Of a DNA stretch of 64,000 nt, positions 45,304 through 57,300 are shown one piece after another. Where the stretch lies: positions 10,001-74,000 of the forward strand of contig OX453286.1 of NCBI GenBank assembly GCA_949710005.1. Direction: 5' to 3'. Source of the stretch: Ricordea florida (lineage: Eukaryota; Cnidaria; Anthozoa; Corallimorpharia; Ricordeidae). The notes under the pieces were generated by a model. It was not told where the DNA came from. It saw nothing but the letters and a program-made list of their open reading frames with translations, and made no database searches. A program made the translations under genes and the position numbers. The stretch's first letter is position 1; every line of letters starts with the position of its first letter.

Positions 45304-47624
45304 ATGGCGGTTGTCTTGACTCGTCTCTCTGTTGCGCGCTCCATGGTGTTACGCAGTCCTTTTGCGTTCAACGATAGCTTACATTATTTACAAACACAAC
45401 GTAGACCTTCCTTCCTTAGTACTGACATTGCGTCTCCTAAAAAGACTGTGAATGGTGTAGAAATTTACTACGAATCTTCAGGTCAAGGACGGCATGCTTT
45501 GTTGTGTATCCCTGGAGCTTTAGGAACGACAAGAAGTGACTTTGGTCCACAGCTTCAAGGACTAGGTGACCATTTCACTGTGGTAGCCTTCGATCCACGA
45601 GGATATGGAAATTCCATTCCTCCCAAGCGAGATTTTCCACCAGACTTCTTCTCTAGAGACGCAAATGATGGAGCAGCACTGATGCGAGCACTGGGTAAGT
45701 GGTTATGGTTAAGTCTGCCTAGTGGTCACCCAGTGGTAATGTTACTAGAACGTTTTCGGAAACTGAAAAACAGTCGGGTCGAAAATCTTAGGGATTTCAT
45801 CTTTGATTCGGGAGAATACATGGCAGCTGAAGACCTACTAGACACCATGCGACAATAACGAAAGTGTAAATTGATCAGATCTAGGATCCCGCTACGAAAA
45901 ACTGATGCCACAAAATTGGTTACAAAAGAAAACGATATAAAGGACGCTATATGCAAATTTTACTTTTTACACTAGCAAAACATAACGGAATGCACATTCA
46001 TTCAAGTGCAAACAGTGTTATCACAGTCACTATTCACTCTTGTTTCACTGTCTGTGAAATGGATAGGCATGAAGCAACATAATAGGAACTGACTCAGGTT
46101 CAGACAGATTAAGCATGGATAAGAAATATTAACACAAAACAATATATATATATATATATATACAATCAAAGCAAAGGATGAAATTTGGGTACCTGCATGC
46201 TGTGTTCACAGTTTGTATCTATTGAAAAGCTGAAGACATTTTCATAATTGTTACAAAATAATTTGGTTGTCAGTGAATAAACAGTCAAGCTTCCAACTTA
46301 TACAAGGGTATGATCCATTGTTTTGTTCTAGGTCATTCTAAGTATTCTGTGCTGGGGTGGAGTGATGGAGGGATATCTGCTATGATATTGGCTGCTGATA
46401 ACCCCCAGTGTGTTCATCGTTTGGTTGTTTGGGGTTCTAATGCAACAGTTACAGAGGAGGACTTGCGTTTATATGAATCAATCAGAGATACATCACAGTG
46501 GAATCCAAAGATGAAACAGCCATTAGAAGGTACAGCAATCTCCTTATACCTTTTATGATTGTGTTTTCTTAAATAATGACCAGTGAGGCTCAGTAGATGT
46601 GTTGGTCTTATACTCATGTACTGCACTATATGTCTTTGCATGCTATTTCTCTTGCCATGGTTCACAATGAAGCATTAATTTTCTCCTGGTATAGCCCAGG
46701 AATGGCATTATGGTACTGCCATCCCAGTCAAGTTTCATTTCAGTCTTTGCTTTGCCACCAGCCACTATCCAAAACAATATGACAAATATGTTCCTTGTCT
46801 GTTAATAAAACATTTTCCACGTTTGGTCAAAAATCTTTTCTTGGGGAATTGGTAGGATTCTTAAAACTGCTCTCGCTATCACATACAGGGACCTTGCCAT
46901 ATTGACCGGGCTCAAATTGTTTATGTCCAGCAAAAATCTTTACTTGTCAGTCATGTTTACTAGTTGCTTATATTTGTAAACTGTTTTAAATGACTAGTCA
47001 AATCATCAACTGCGAGTCTTAGATTCTGTTGAAGACTTGACTTTTGCAATCTCTGCAGTCAAGATTCAACCTGAAAAAGAAGAGGCTGGAATTGTCTTCC
47101 AACTTGCAATCTCGCAAGTACCCAAGTGCAATCCTCTACTAGCTGGAGTAAACCCGCCATCCAAGCTGACAACAGTGAATACATGTAGCTTCTGAGTGGT
47201 GCTTCATCTCAGAACTAGACAACTGTTTCTCCTATTGATTGTAACAATGTTAACAGTAATGCACTAACATATTTTATTTTGCTGTTGTTGTCAAGAATTG
47301 TATGGGAGAGATAGACTACAAGAAATGTGGAGTGCATGGATTGATGGAATTAGCCATTTCTATACCCAAAGGGGAGGTGATATTTGTAAGAGTGCTGTGA
47401 AGAGGATTAAGTGCCCCACTCTTGTGATCCATGGTCAGAAAGACCCTTTGGTGCCGCAATTTCATTCCGAGTTCTTACGTGGCAACATTCATGGGGCCAA
47501 ACTTCATCTGATGCCTGAAGGAAGACACAATCTGCATCTCCGTTATGCGGAAGAATTTAATGCAGCTGTAAAGGCATATTTGGAAGATGAGCACTTGGAC
47601 TCAAGTCACACACAGTTCATGTAA
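45304..47624 (+). CDS. BPHL: BPHL / valacyclovir-hydrolase-like alpha/beta hydrolase, 3 exons
   Basis: Serine hydrolase of the BPHL type, which in vertebrates cleaves alpha-amino-acid esters and homocysteine thiolactone in mitochondria (family knowledge). Exons 45304-45694, 46332-46529 and 47296-47624, GT-AG with phase 1 at both introns, give 305 aa. Motifs: oxyanion strand IPGALGTTRSDF, AFDPRGYGNS, nucleophile elbow LGWSDGG (Ser followed by the substrate-guiding Asp), acid Asp in HGQKDPLVP, and His in LMPEGRHNLHLRYAEEF. The start at AAAATGG (45304) gives an Arg-containing, acidic-free N-terminus (MAVVLTRLSVARSMVLR), a good mitochondrial presequence. The open frame past the first donor (to 45858) is intron read-through. 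AATAAA at 48093-48098. Confidence 0.93.
46141..46162. repeat. (TA)n microsatellite in BPHL intron 1
   Basis: Eleven tandem TA units. Confidence 0.95.
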
Positions 47625-48376
47625 TTTTTGTCTGTAGAATTTGAGAATTATTGCTATTCTATACTAGTCTGCAACTGTGTGGAGACAGTTTGTTGATATT
47701 TGATGTGTCAATTTTTAGCAAAGTATCTGTTATGAACAAATGTTAAACATTGTCAAGTTGCATTTTTATTAATTGAACATTAGGGTTTGGAGGTCAGGGC
47801 AAAAAGAAAAACTATGGCATTTATTCCGTTCCCTGTCGGAGCATTAAGAACAATGCCAACTGGGTTCAGCCATTAGTGACTTATTCATGGTTCATGCTGA
47901 ATAAGCACTATCCAGCTTTTGCACATCCAAGCCCTCATCCTCACTCAATAATCAGATCCTTCAGTCTGTTACTTTCATGTTATATCCTACTACCAATGGT
48001 TTTCCTTTTCTGAAACTATAACACACAACACACTCCAGTTGTTTTAAAATTTATTTATATTTCTCCAAGTGCAAAGCATTTGGGAGTCACTGAATAAAGA
48101 AGTTTTCCTGCTCTGAGTTTAGGCCACTTTGACTGTTGTCCACTGCAACCATCTGCATATGGGTGGGGTGATACTTGTTACCTGACATAAAATGACCTAT
48201 CATGTTATCAGAATATCACTGGACAGAAGGTATTTACTGTTTGACAGACAGAATAGAATACAAGTTACAGTAGCATGTATGATACATGCCACTGTTTATT
48301 GTTCAATTATCTCTGGAGGCAGAAACAATAATGGTGTCAATTAAAATTAATATCAAACAGGAGCTACAACTTATAG
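47625..48376. other. Convergent 3' UTR region of BPHL and SSR1
   Basis: The two genes converge with 752 bp between stop codons. AATAAA for BPHL is at 48093-48098. TTTATT at 48295-48300 is AATAAA on the minus strand, about 77 bp past the SSR1 stop. The two transcripts may overlap or nearly abut. Confidence 0.6.
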
Positions 48377-51300
48377 TTATTCATCAGATCCAGTGTTACG
48401 CTTTTGTCGCCTGTTCCTGGGTGAACGACGTGGAGAATTCTTGCCAGATACTGAAAGAGAATGATAGAGAGTACACACCAATTAGAAACAAAACACTCCA
48501 AAAATTAACAGTCACCTCCAAGAGAATTTTGAATATATGAAAATAACACTTGCTCTGAGCTTACGAAAATGCAACAAAGCCTAGGTTTTTTCTTCTAACT
48601 TGCTGCTTAAATCCAAATGATGGTATTAGCTTGGCAAAGTGATAGCAACCAGAAAACGTTTTTTGTTTACCAAATTCTGTGGTGGTTTCTTTAGGTAACC
48701 AGTCATAGTCAATATCAGTGTTCTGCTGGGTGCCCATCTCAATGACTGGTTTGGCCACTGACTTCTTACCCTGGACGAACAAATCATACTCATCATTAAA
48801 CCAAGTGCAACAAGAGCCTGCATTCAACTGACAGCAACTGCACAATCAAAGGACTTGCAAGTATGTGCATTCACCAACCCACACAAGCAAACATACAGCT
48901 GTATGTTACCCTTAATATTATTCAAACAAGGCCACACAACTCTCCTATAAACAAGCCTTCACTTCCACAGTATTACTGCTAGATGTCACTCACTCCTATG
49001 TACAGGTGAAAAACTTTTGTTAGCTTCACCTTAACTGAGGCAAAGGCATAGTGGCCTGCCATTACCAACAGGAGGGCCACAGCTACAAGGAACACATACA
49101 GGAAGAATCTAAAAAAAAAAGAAAATGTTATCAGTATGGCTTGGTTTATTAAAGACTGTGACAAACCACAAGGCTTTAATAGAACAAAGCAGTGCTTCTT
49201 ACGTTTCACCATCAATGCCTTCATCACTTTCTATAACATTAACAGTCTCATTGAAAACTGCATCCATGAATGGTTTTCCTTCCTAAAAACAACAATGTAC
49301 TCTAATTTAATATTGGATATAACAAAATACGGTACTATACTATAACAATACACTGTTGATAACACAGCTATAAACATATCAACCTACAATACCACGCAGA
49401 CACAAGCAATTAATTTGGCATTGTAGGAAATACTTTTGTCTGAGTCATTACGTTAATTATTGCATTTTATAAAGAACACAAATCTAACTAGTACATTCAT
49501 GCTGTACAACCGGCTAAAAACAAAGCCATGGTAAAGAACTTCAACATAAACAACTCACCGAGTCCTTATAGACAAGATTAATGGTCAGCCCAAATGGACG
49601 TCCACCAAATGACTCGTGTGGTTTGAATGCATATTCAAATGAAGCCTAAGTACAGTAATGATACATGATTGACTTAATAATAATTATTGTAAGAAGCTAC
49701 AAAACTTTGAAACAGGTATGGAAAATAACATTTAAAGAAGCAAACAGTGGAACAGTAAAATGCATTCTAAATCCCATGAGGGCCAATTAAGTGACATACC
49801 TGGTTACCTGGCTGTATCAGTGCATTGTACTGGAATGCAGTAAACTGCCCAAAAAAACAACACTGCTATTTCAGGGACTAGTAACACGTAAAGTAAAAGA
49901 AACTAACCTACAACACAAGACCATGTGCATGAAGTCGGACCACAATTGCACTCAAAAAATTGTGCATTCGTTGCTTTTCTCATGTTATAGATAACCAACT
50001 AACACAGCCATTAATAATGGAGTTACTGTACACCGTAGTTTTAATTAAACTGATGAGCTATCACAGCCATAAATAATGGAGTTAAACTGTAGTTTTTAAC
50101 AAAACTAGTTCTGCATCAGTGGGATGTTGAAACACACTAAAATTTATCAAATGAATTGATAGAGTAAGTTAAACACCACTTTTGTTCACCCTCAAAATAT
50201 CAGAAGCTCTCAAATCCTAGAGTGGCAGAACTTACTTTATAAACTTTTTTTAATCATCAGTTGTTGTATATCACAGCAACAGTTGTATATAACTTGAGCA
50301 GGCTTTAAGACTAGACTTTGCAAGTTTTTACTGGGTCTCTTCGTTACTTTTGGTTCAGAGTTTTTGTTGCATGATTTATGGAATATTATTGGCAAATTAA
50401 AAATAATCAAATGTAACCTGCTACATCTGTTTACACTTCCAAATATGTCTTGTAATAGAAGATATTAGTGTTAAGGTGTTATCACTTGGTGAGGAAAGGG
50501 CAAAATTGCTTACATTCTGGATGTAATAAGTGTAGTCCTGGGGATACCTGCAATGAAGATAAATAACACAGTGGCAAGAATGCTACCGAACATCCCAGCA
50601 CCAATGATTAACCACTAAAACCTTTGCTCACCTAGTGACAGTTCAATATTCTACATTAAACTATACAACTGCACCATACTTTGTAATTGTAAAATGACAC
50701 TATGCCAATACATAAACAAACAACGTATTTGTTCTAAACACAAGTGAAAAAGGTTTTTCTGTTAGTAATCAAAAAGTGTGTGTTAAATTGATTAATAGCA
50801 TTATTACAATATAAGGTTAACATAGTAAATCCAAAAAATGCTCTCAATTAATATCAAAATTGCAGTGTTAAAAATTATAATACTTAAAGCTAATGCATAA
50901 TCCCCTTTTTTTTTTCTTTTTTGTATGTGTGAATATTTTTCTTTAATATTGTTAAACTTCAAAATAGCATGTAAGTGTAATGTACATGTGTTTTTAGGTG
51001 TATCAATTAAGTGTTTTATTAATTGAAAAAATAAAATAAAATAAAGTCACTCTTGGGAGTGAAAGGGTTAAAAAGTGTGTGGAGAGCTTAACTCCAATCT
51101 GGGGCCTATAACTTTGATTTATTGACAAGTACACATAAGACGTAATCAATTGCAATTTACCGGGTTCGACATCCACCTGTAATCTAGATGGTAACTATAC
51201 TGCATGCAGCCCAAACAAGGGTACAGGCAAGGATCACAAGCAAGTTGAATTCATCCAATTCATAGCCCAGTGTTTAGTCAGCAGTTCCTACATCATGTAC

Positions 51301-54300
51301 ATCATGTAAATCTAATACACCGCCGGGTGATGTGATAACAATCTTCTTCAAGAATCCACTTAATTTTGGTAGTACCTTTACCATTTGACCATAGCCTAAT
51401 AATTTTAGTTTTAGTTTCGGAAGTTAGACGACCCATTGCAAAACTACTTGTAACACTAATAGTTAACTTTAGTTACAGTTCATAATGAATAAAAAGTATG
51501 GCTGATCCAAAAAAAAAAAGATTTACTTTAGGAAACTTGTGATTGACGTCCAAATTACGAACAAAATGAGGCAAATTAATGGAAAGTCTTCATTTCAGCT
51601 GTGTGGTAATAACACGATTTGAACCATGAAATTGACACAATGCAACACTGCTGGACATTTGTTAGTTATAAGAATTGACTGATGGTTTACATTGAGTACA
51701 AGCGAAATACCAGAGCTTATCAACCTGGCTTAAATCATGTAACTGCTTCTTCTGGCTGTCCTTCGTATAATTTAACAATTCAGTTATTTTGCTTGCTGAA
51801 AACAAAGTTTTACTTTCCGTGCCTTTCTATGTGAGCTGTCATGAGATCAACAACACATGGTATTTGCTATAAATATGATCAGAAACATACATCGGTAAGC
51901 TACAAAAAGCATTTCATGCTATCACATCACTGTTTATTTAACTCTTAATCGTTCTTAGTGGGATTTTAGATGCCTTTAAAAACGCAAGTCTAGCCTTTCA
52001 TGACAAAGAGCCTGAAATTGAAAGCTCCATTGTTTTCTCATCAGGACCCATGCATAATCAAGACTGTTCCGGTGAGATGACCGTTTTGAGATGACAGTAC
52101 TGAGTATTGAATCTAAATACTTAATTTGATACTGGATTCTTACTGGATTCTTCAACTTACCTTTGCACGGTAGTGTAGGTCAAGTGATTACTTGTACAAC
52201 ATGATTTGGCAACATCACCTTGCCTCATTTTGCAACTGAAGAAAAAACGAAACTTACCTCAGTGAAGCTTCCACCATTTCGACAACAAAGTCTTTGTCAC
52301 CATTATTACCAAGGCCAACAAGACACTTTATAACTGCCCCTGCTGGAAACTCTAAAACATACCAGACAGTTCCCAGTCAATGTGTTGTAGAAATAAACAA
52401 CTTACTTTTAAGCTAGGGATACAAATTGGTACACATTACTGGGTTCATATATATATGTTATTTACTGGGTGTAAGGTCCATATGGGAAAAACTGTGCCAG
52501 AGGTCTCAAGACCTCGGGCACAGTTTTTTCCTATACGGACCGACCTTGCCCTGTAAATAACTTATTTATCTTTTTTGGATGTCACCTTTTTACCTCATGT
52601 TATGTACGTCATACCATGAGATATAGTGGTGGTTGGATTGGTCACTCTATTCCCGTTAGACAATTAATTTATGCATTAAATACTAAATGCATTAAAGGTG
52701 AATTAAACAGGTTCTCCCATGTCTCCCCTACTTGGTTTGGTTTTGTCCACAAAGTTGTGCAATTGCTTTATGCTCTCATGTGTGCGGAGGGGTGAGACAA
52801 AGCGGCAGTACATGTTTACAAAATGGCGTCTGTTGTGTCAAGCCTGACACAAAAATACACTTTTGAAGGTCTCATGAACAAACAGGAAATGTGTTCAAGA
52901 ATACCAGATCTGTGGGCCGTATCGTAAAAAGCTGGACCGGTCACGTGTAAGATTAGCCAATCAAATTTGAGGATTTAGGATTCCAGATGCTTGAGAAAAA
53001 AACAAGGAGAGAAATCCCCCTCATTGTACACAATTTTTCAGTTCAAAGTGCATATGAACCGAAAATTGTTTTTATTCAGTGAAAATCTTTATCATTTCAA
53101 AATCTCAATTCCAAAGTTTGAGATGTTTTGAGTGATAACTACCGATTTTGAAAGCGATCGAAGTTGGCCTATCTTGTACCAAAAAATGGTCTTCAAATCA
53201 CGTAGTCAAAATACCATGTGACTTTACACTGATGACGTAAATTACGTAATTTTGGCGGAGAGTTCTAAAACACAGAACGTGAAGCGAAGAGGAGGGCGAT
53301 ATTGCGTCGCTGGAACCCCAAACCAGCAAAGTTGTTAAAATATGTCCTTTACGCCTGGAATACGCATGCATCGGTTTCCATCTGATCTGTCTGTGAGAGC
53401 TCAATGGCTGCAATTTGTGCGTCGCCATATCATAGGCATAACTAAAAAGACCCGACCTCGAAGTATGCACATTTTGACGAATCTTGCTATGAAAGGAAGA
53501 TGTCAGTTGTCAGATCTGTGAAGAAAGAGTATAATCTTGAAATGAGAGTCTTTAAAACCGACTGCTGTGCCAACAAGAGATTCTGTAACCCCTCAATCAC
53601 CAGAAAAGATTAGCCAACGAGGAAAGAGGAAGCTAAGAATTTCATATGTTTACACGCTTATTTCCAATGCTCTGTGCTACAGTATTAGTCCCGCATATAT
53701 TTTACTTTTTCAGGAATACCAGGTACCCGTTTACTTGTCATCAGAACTCTTTTAAGATATGTATGATTTGCTTAATTTTCACCACTTTGTGACGGTATCC
53801 GGTCATTTCGTTCCATTTTTATTCTAGAAAAAGAATTGCCGTTTTCTTTACAGATTTTACTAATAGTTAGCTTAAATATAATAAACAGTTGGTGTAAGGC
53901 CATCCACATTGGTACCTTCTTTCTCTTCTTCCATATCTGGTTCGGCGGAGGCGTCGGGAAGAGGTTCGTCTTCATAAGGTTGAACGAGACTAAGAACAAC
54001 CTCTACATCTACATTTTTTATTTCCTTTTCTGGATCTGTTTCTTCGGAGTCACTTTATGCAACGCTGCTTATTTCGGAATCGCTTGACATCCCTTGACTA
54101 AGCTCTTATGCGATTGTGTAAACAAACACTCGCGATGCAACCAAAATGATGTCACTCGACCCAGTCTCCTGTAATCCTCTGACCATATTTTGGTGCAAAA
54201 TAGGTCAACTTCAATCGCTTATAAAATCGGCAGTTTTTACTCAAAACATCTCAAACTTTGGAATCGAGAATTTTAAATGGTAAAGATTTTAACTGAATAA

Positions 54301-57300
54301 AAACAATTTTCGGTTCATATGCACTTTAAGTACTCTATAACACAAGGATGGTACTCGGACTCGGAAACCAACCTTGATTACCAGGCTTGGTAAACAGAAT
54401 AACTGTATCTGCATCTGGAGATGGTTTTGGTGTCTCTTCTTTTTCTTCATCATCTGTTGCTTCTGCATCAGTTTTCTGAGAACAAAGCAAAATGAAATGT
54501 GACACGAATGCTACAATTAAGGGCTACAAACACCATAGTTACCCATGTATAAGTTGATCCCGCATATAAGTTGACCCCTAATTTTTGACGTCCAAAACTA
54601 GATTTTATTAATTTCTAGGTAAGAGTTTTTTTGAAAACTTACCAGTGTCTTGTATTTCTTAGAATTTTTTTTCACCTACATGTACTATGGGTATGTGAAC
54701 AAATCACAGTAGTTTCAACATGAAGTTCAATATTATCGCACATACAATATACAAGCATTTTACCAGGTTTGGTAATGTACCTGTATTCAGTCATTTTAAC
54801 CTTTTTAGGTGTGAAGAGATAAGTGACTTTATAAGAGAAGAAATCATGAAATAAAGTCAGGACTCTTTGAAAACAACTCAATAAACAAAGCGCTTGCTGT
54901 CAAGTTAACCTGTCAGGTTACTAAGCTGAGAAGTTTGAAGCACGAAAGACGTTTTTTCCAAGTGGATTTACGGTTTTACTTACAGGAAAAAATTGGTTCT
55001 CTGAGACAAAATTGAGCAAGCGAGTATCTACAGTACCGCTCAAAGGTAAGTTGACAGTCTCAACTCGATTCTTGAAATTTTCGAGGATCGAGAATCGAGT
55101 TGAGTTTTGCAACTCGCGAGTGACTGTCAACTTACCTTTGAGCGGTACTGTACAACATTCAGGTTTACATTTTACTTTCATTGCATCAAAAATCTGGGAG
55201 ACTATCCCACTGCATCTAAAAAAACTATATTATTACCCCTTTTCCAAACAATACAAGCAATATCTGCTAAATTCGCAATCTGTTCTCTAGAATACATTGA
55301 TTTAGTTTACTTCAGCCTCTTTTTTCTATTGTCATTTGATTCATGTATCCACCTAGATACTTGTTTACTTTAGCACCTTTACTCTGTAAAATCTATTTTC
55401 ATCACGCTTATTGTCTATGCCAGTTAGTTTAACGTGACAGTGACCAACCCGGAAGCATCTGCTACTTTGGTCACTGCGCACATCTTAATTTCGTTAATTT
55501 TCTATCTTTATTTTAATTTTAATTTTGTTTTATAACTTACTTCTACAAATGTAATGTAAATTCTATATGAACAGTGCAAAATAAAAGATATATATATATA
55601 TTCATTAATTTTAGCTTTTCAAAATGAAGTTCTGACATAAAGAAACAGATTGCTATGCGAGTGTATGTTTTAAACTGCGTTGCTGTTTATTGCATGTTTG
55701 TTTAAGTGCCTATGAAATAAAAAATGATTGCTGCTTATTTGAAAGCTTTTCAAAGTTCAGAAGAATGGCGTTTTTGAATATCTTTTTTGTTTTTGTTTTA
55801 GAGATATTTGCGTTGTTGTATTATGCAAATGAGGAAAGTGATGACATTATAAGTTCTTCCAATCAAACAGTAAAATACTGAATCAGGAATATCTCTGGAA
55901 ATATCTGAGCAGTATTCTCCAAACTTAGCACCAAAAATGTACATCATAAATTAAACAAAAGGACACCTACTGTGTTATTGCCATGGCAATGCTCTTGGCT
56001 CCAGTCTCTTTCTATGAAAAACCAAATATCCCATTTGCAACCGTTTTAAGTGGGACAGGGGGCCTTACTCAGAACACACATGGTTCCCATATTGTCCTGA
56101 CTCTTCCCATTAGATTGTTGGGAGTGTATGATTCTTGTTTAAGATAAAATATGGGAATTTTAATCTTAATTAAAACAGGACCAGCAGCATAACTGTTACC
56201 ATGGCAGTGTTGCATCCAGGTTTTACTGGGTAGGGGTCCTCTGGACCCCCTGGACAAATATTTGGGGGTCCAGACCAGAATTTGGGGGGTCCTATCAAAT
56301 ATTGATTTCAATCACCTCTTAATTTGATGATGAACACGAGTGAAATATCGCATTGTCGTTATCTGCCATTTTGAAAACTGCAATTACTGGGTCTAGCAAA
56401 TGTTTCTTCCTTCACCTCCGCATGACGCTAAGGCTCCCTCAAACTGCTTTTGTTATGAAAAGTCAGAACTCAAAAAAGACGGTTCGAATTGCATAATACA
56501 AAAACACAAATATCTCTAAAATGAAATAAGATATCCAAAAAAGGAAAAAGCCATTCTTCTGAACTTTGAAAAGCCTTTCAAATAAGCAGCAATCATTTTT
56601 TACTTCATGGGCACTTTAACATTAAAAGGCAATAATTATGCTAATTATTTAACTATGTACTTAGATCTCAGGTAATAAGTCCAGGGTGACTTTTCAGGTT
56701 GATTCTTAGGTCTTGAAAGGTCGACTTATAAACAGGTAGATACAGTGCTTATCGAGCTCTGGCCAGGCAAGATTGGTGTTCATTGCTCCTCATACAATGT
56801 TAAACTGTACTTTCATGAAAGTAACGTTAACTCACAGAATCTGTGGCAGCTGGACTGTCATCTTTATCTAATACCTCCTCATCTCCATCAACATCTGTGT
56901 CAACCTGTGGTACAAGGGACAAGTCAACCTGCAATATACTGTACTAAGGTTCATTTATCATTGTGTGGTTCTAGAAAATATCCATACCCCCCCCTCCCAC
57001 GGATGGTTAATGGAAATTCCTAGGGGGTGGGGGGGCTAAAGGGTAGAAATTTCCAAGGGGTATGGGGGATGCCCACAAGAGGAATTTTCCACAGGATTGT
57101 AAAGATGCGATCGATCGTACGAGCTACTTACGTGGATTATGTTGATTTGAAGCACAACAAAAATTAGAAATAGATGCCTTTTTGAGAAAAAACTTAAAGA
57201 TGTTTGTCTCAAAACGTTTTTTTCTTTGCTGGGCGTTCGCTATCATCTCTCTGACAACGAACGGTCACTTCATTTTGGCTCGCACTGTACTGTGTTTACA

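Noticed and set aside
45695-45858. C-terminal 55 aa of the first BPHL frame
   Set aside because: Read-through past the GTAAGT donor at 45695; the conserved GHSKYSVLGWSDGG continues from 46332.
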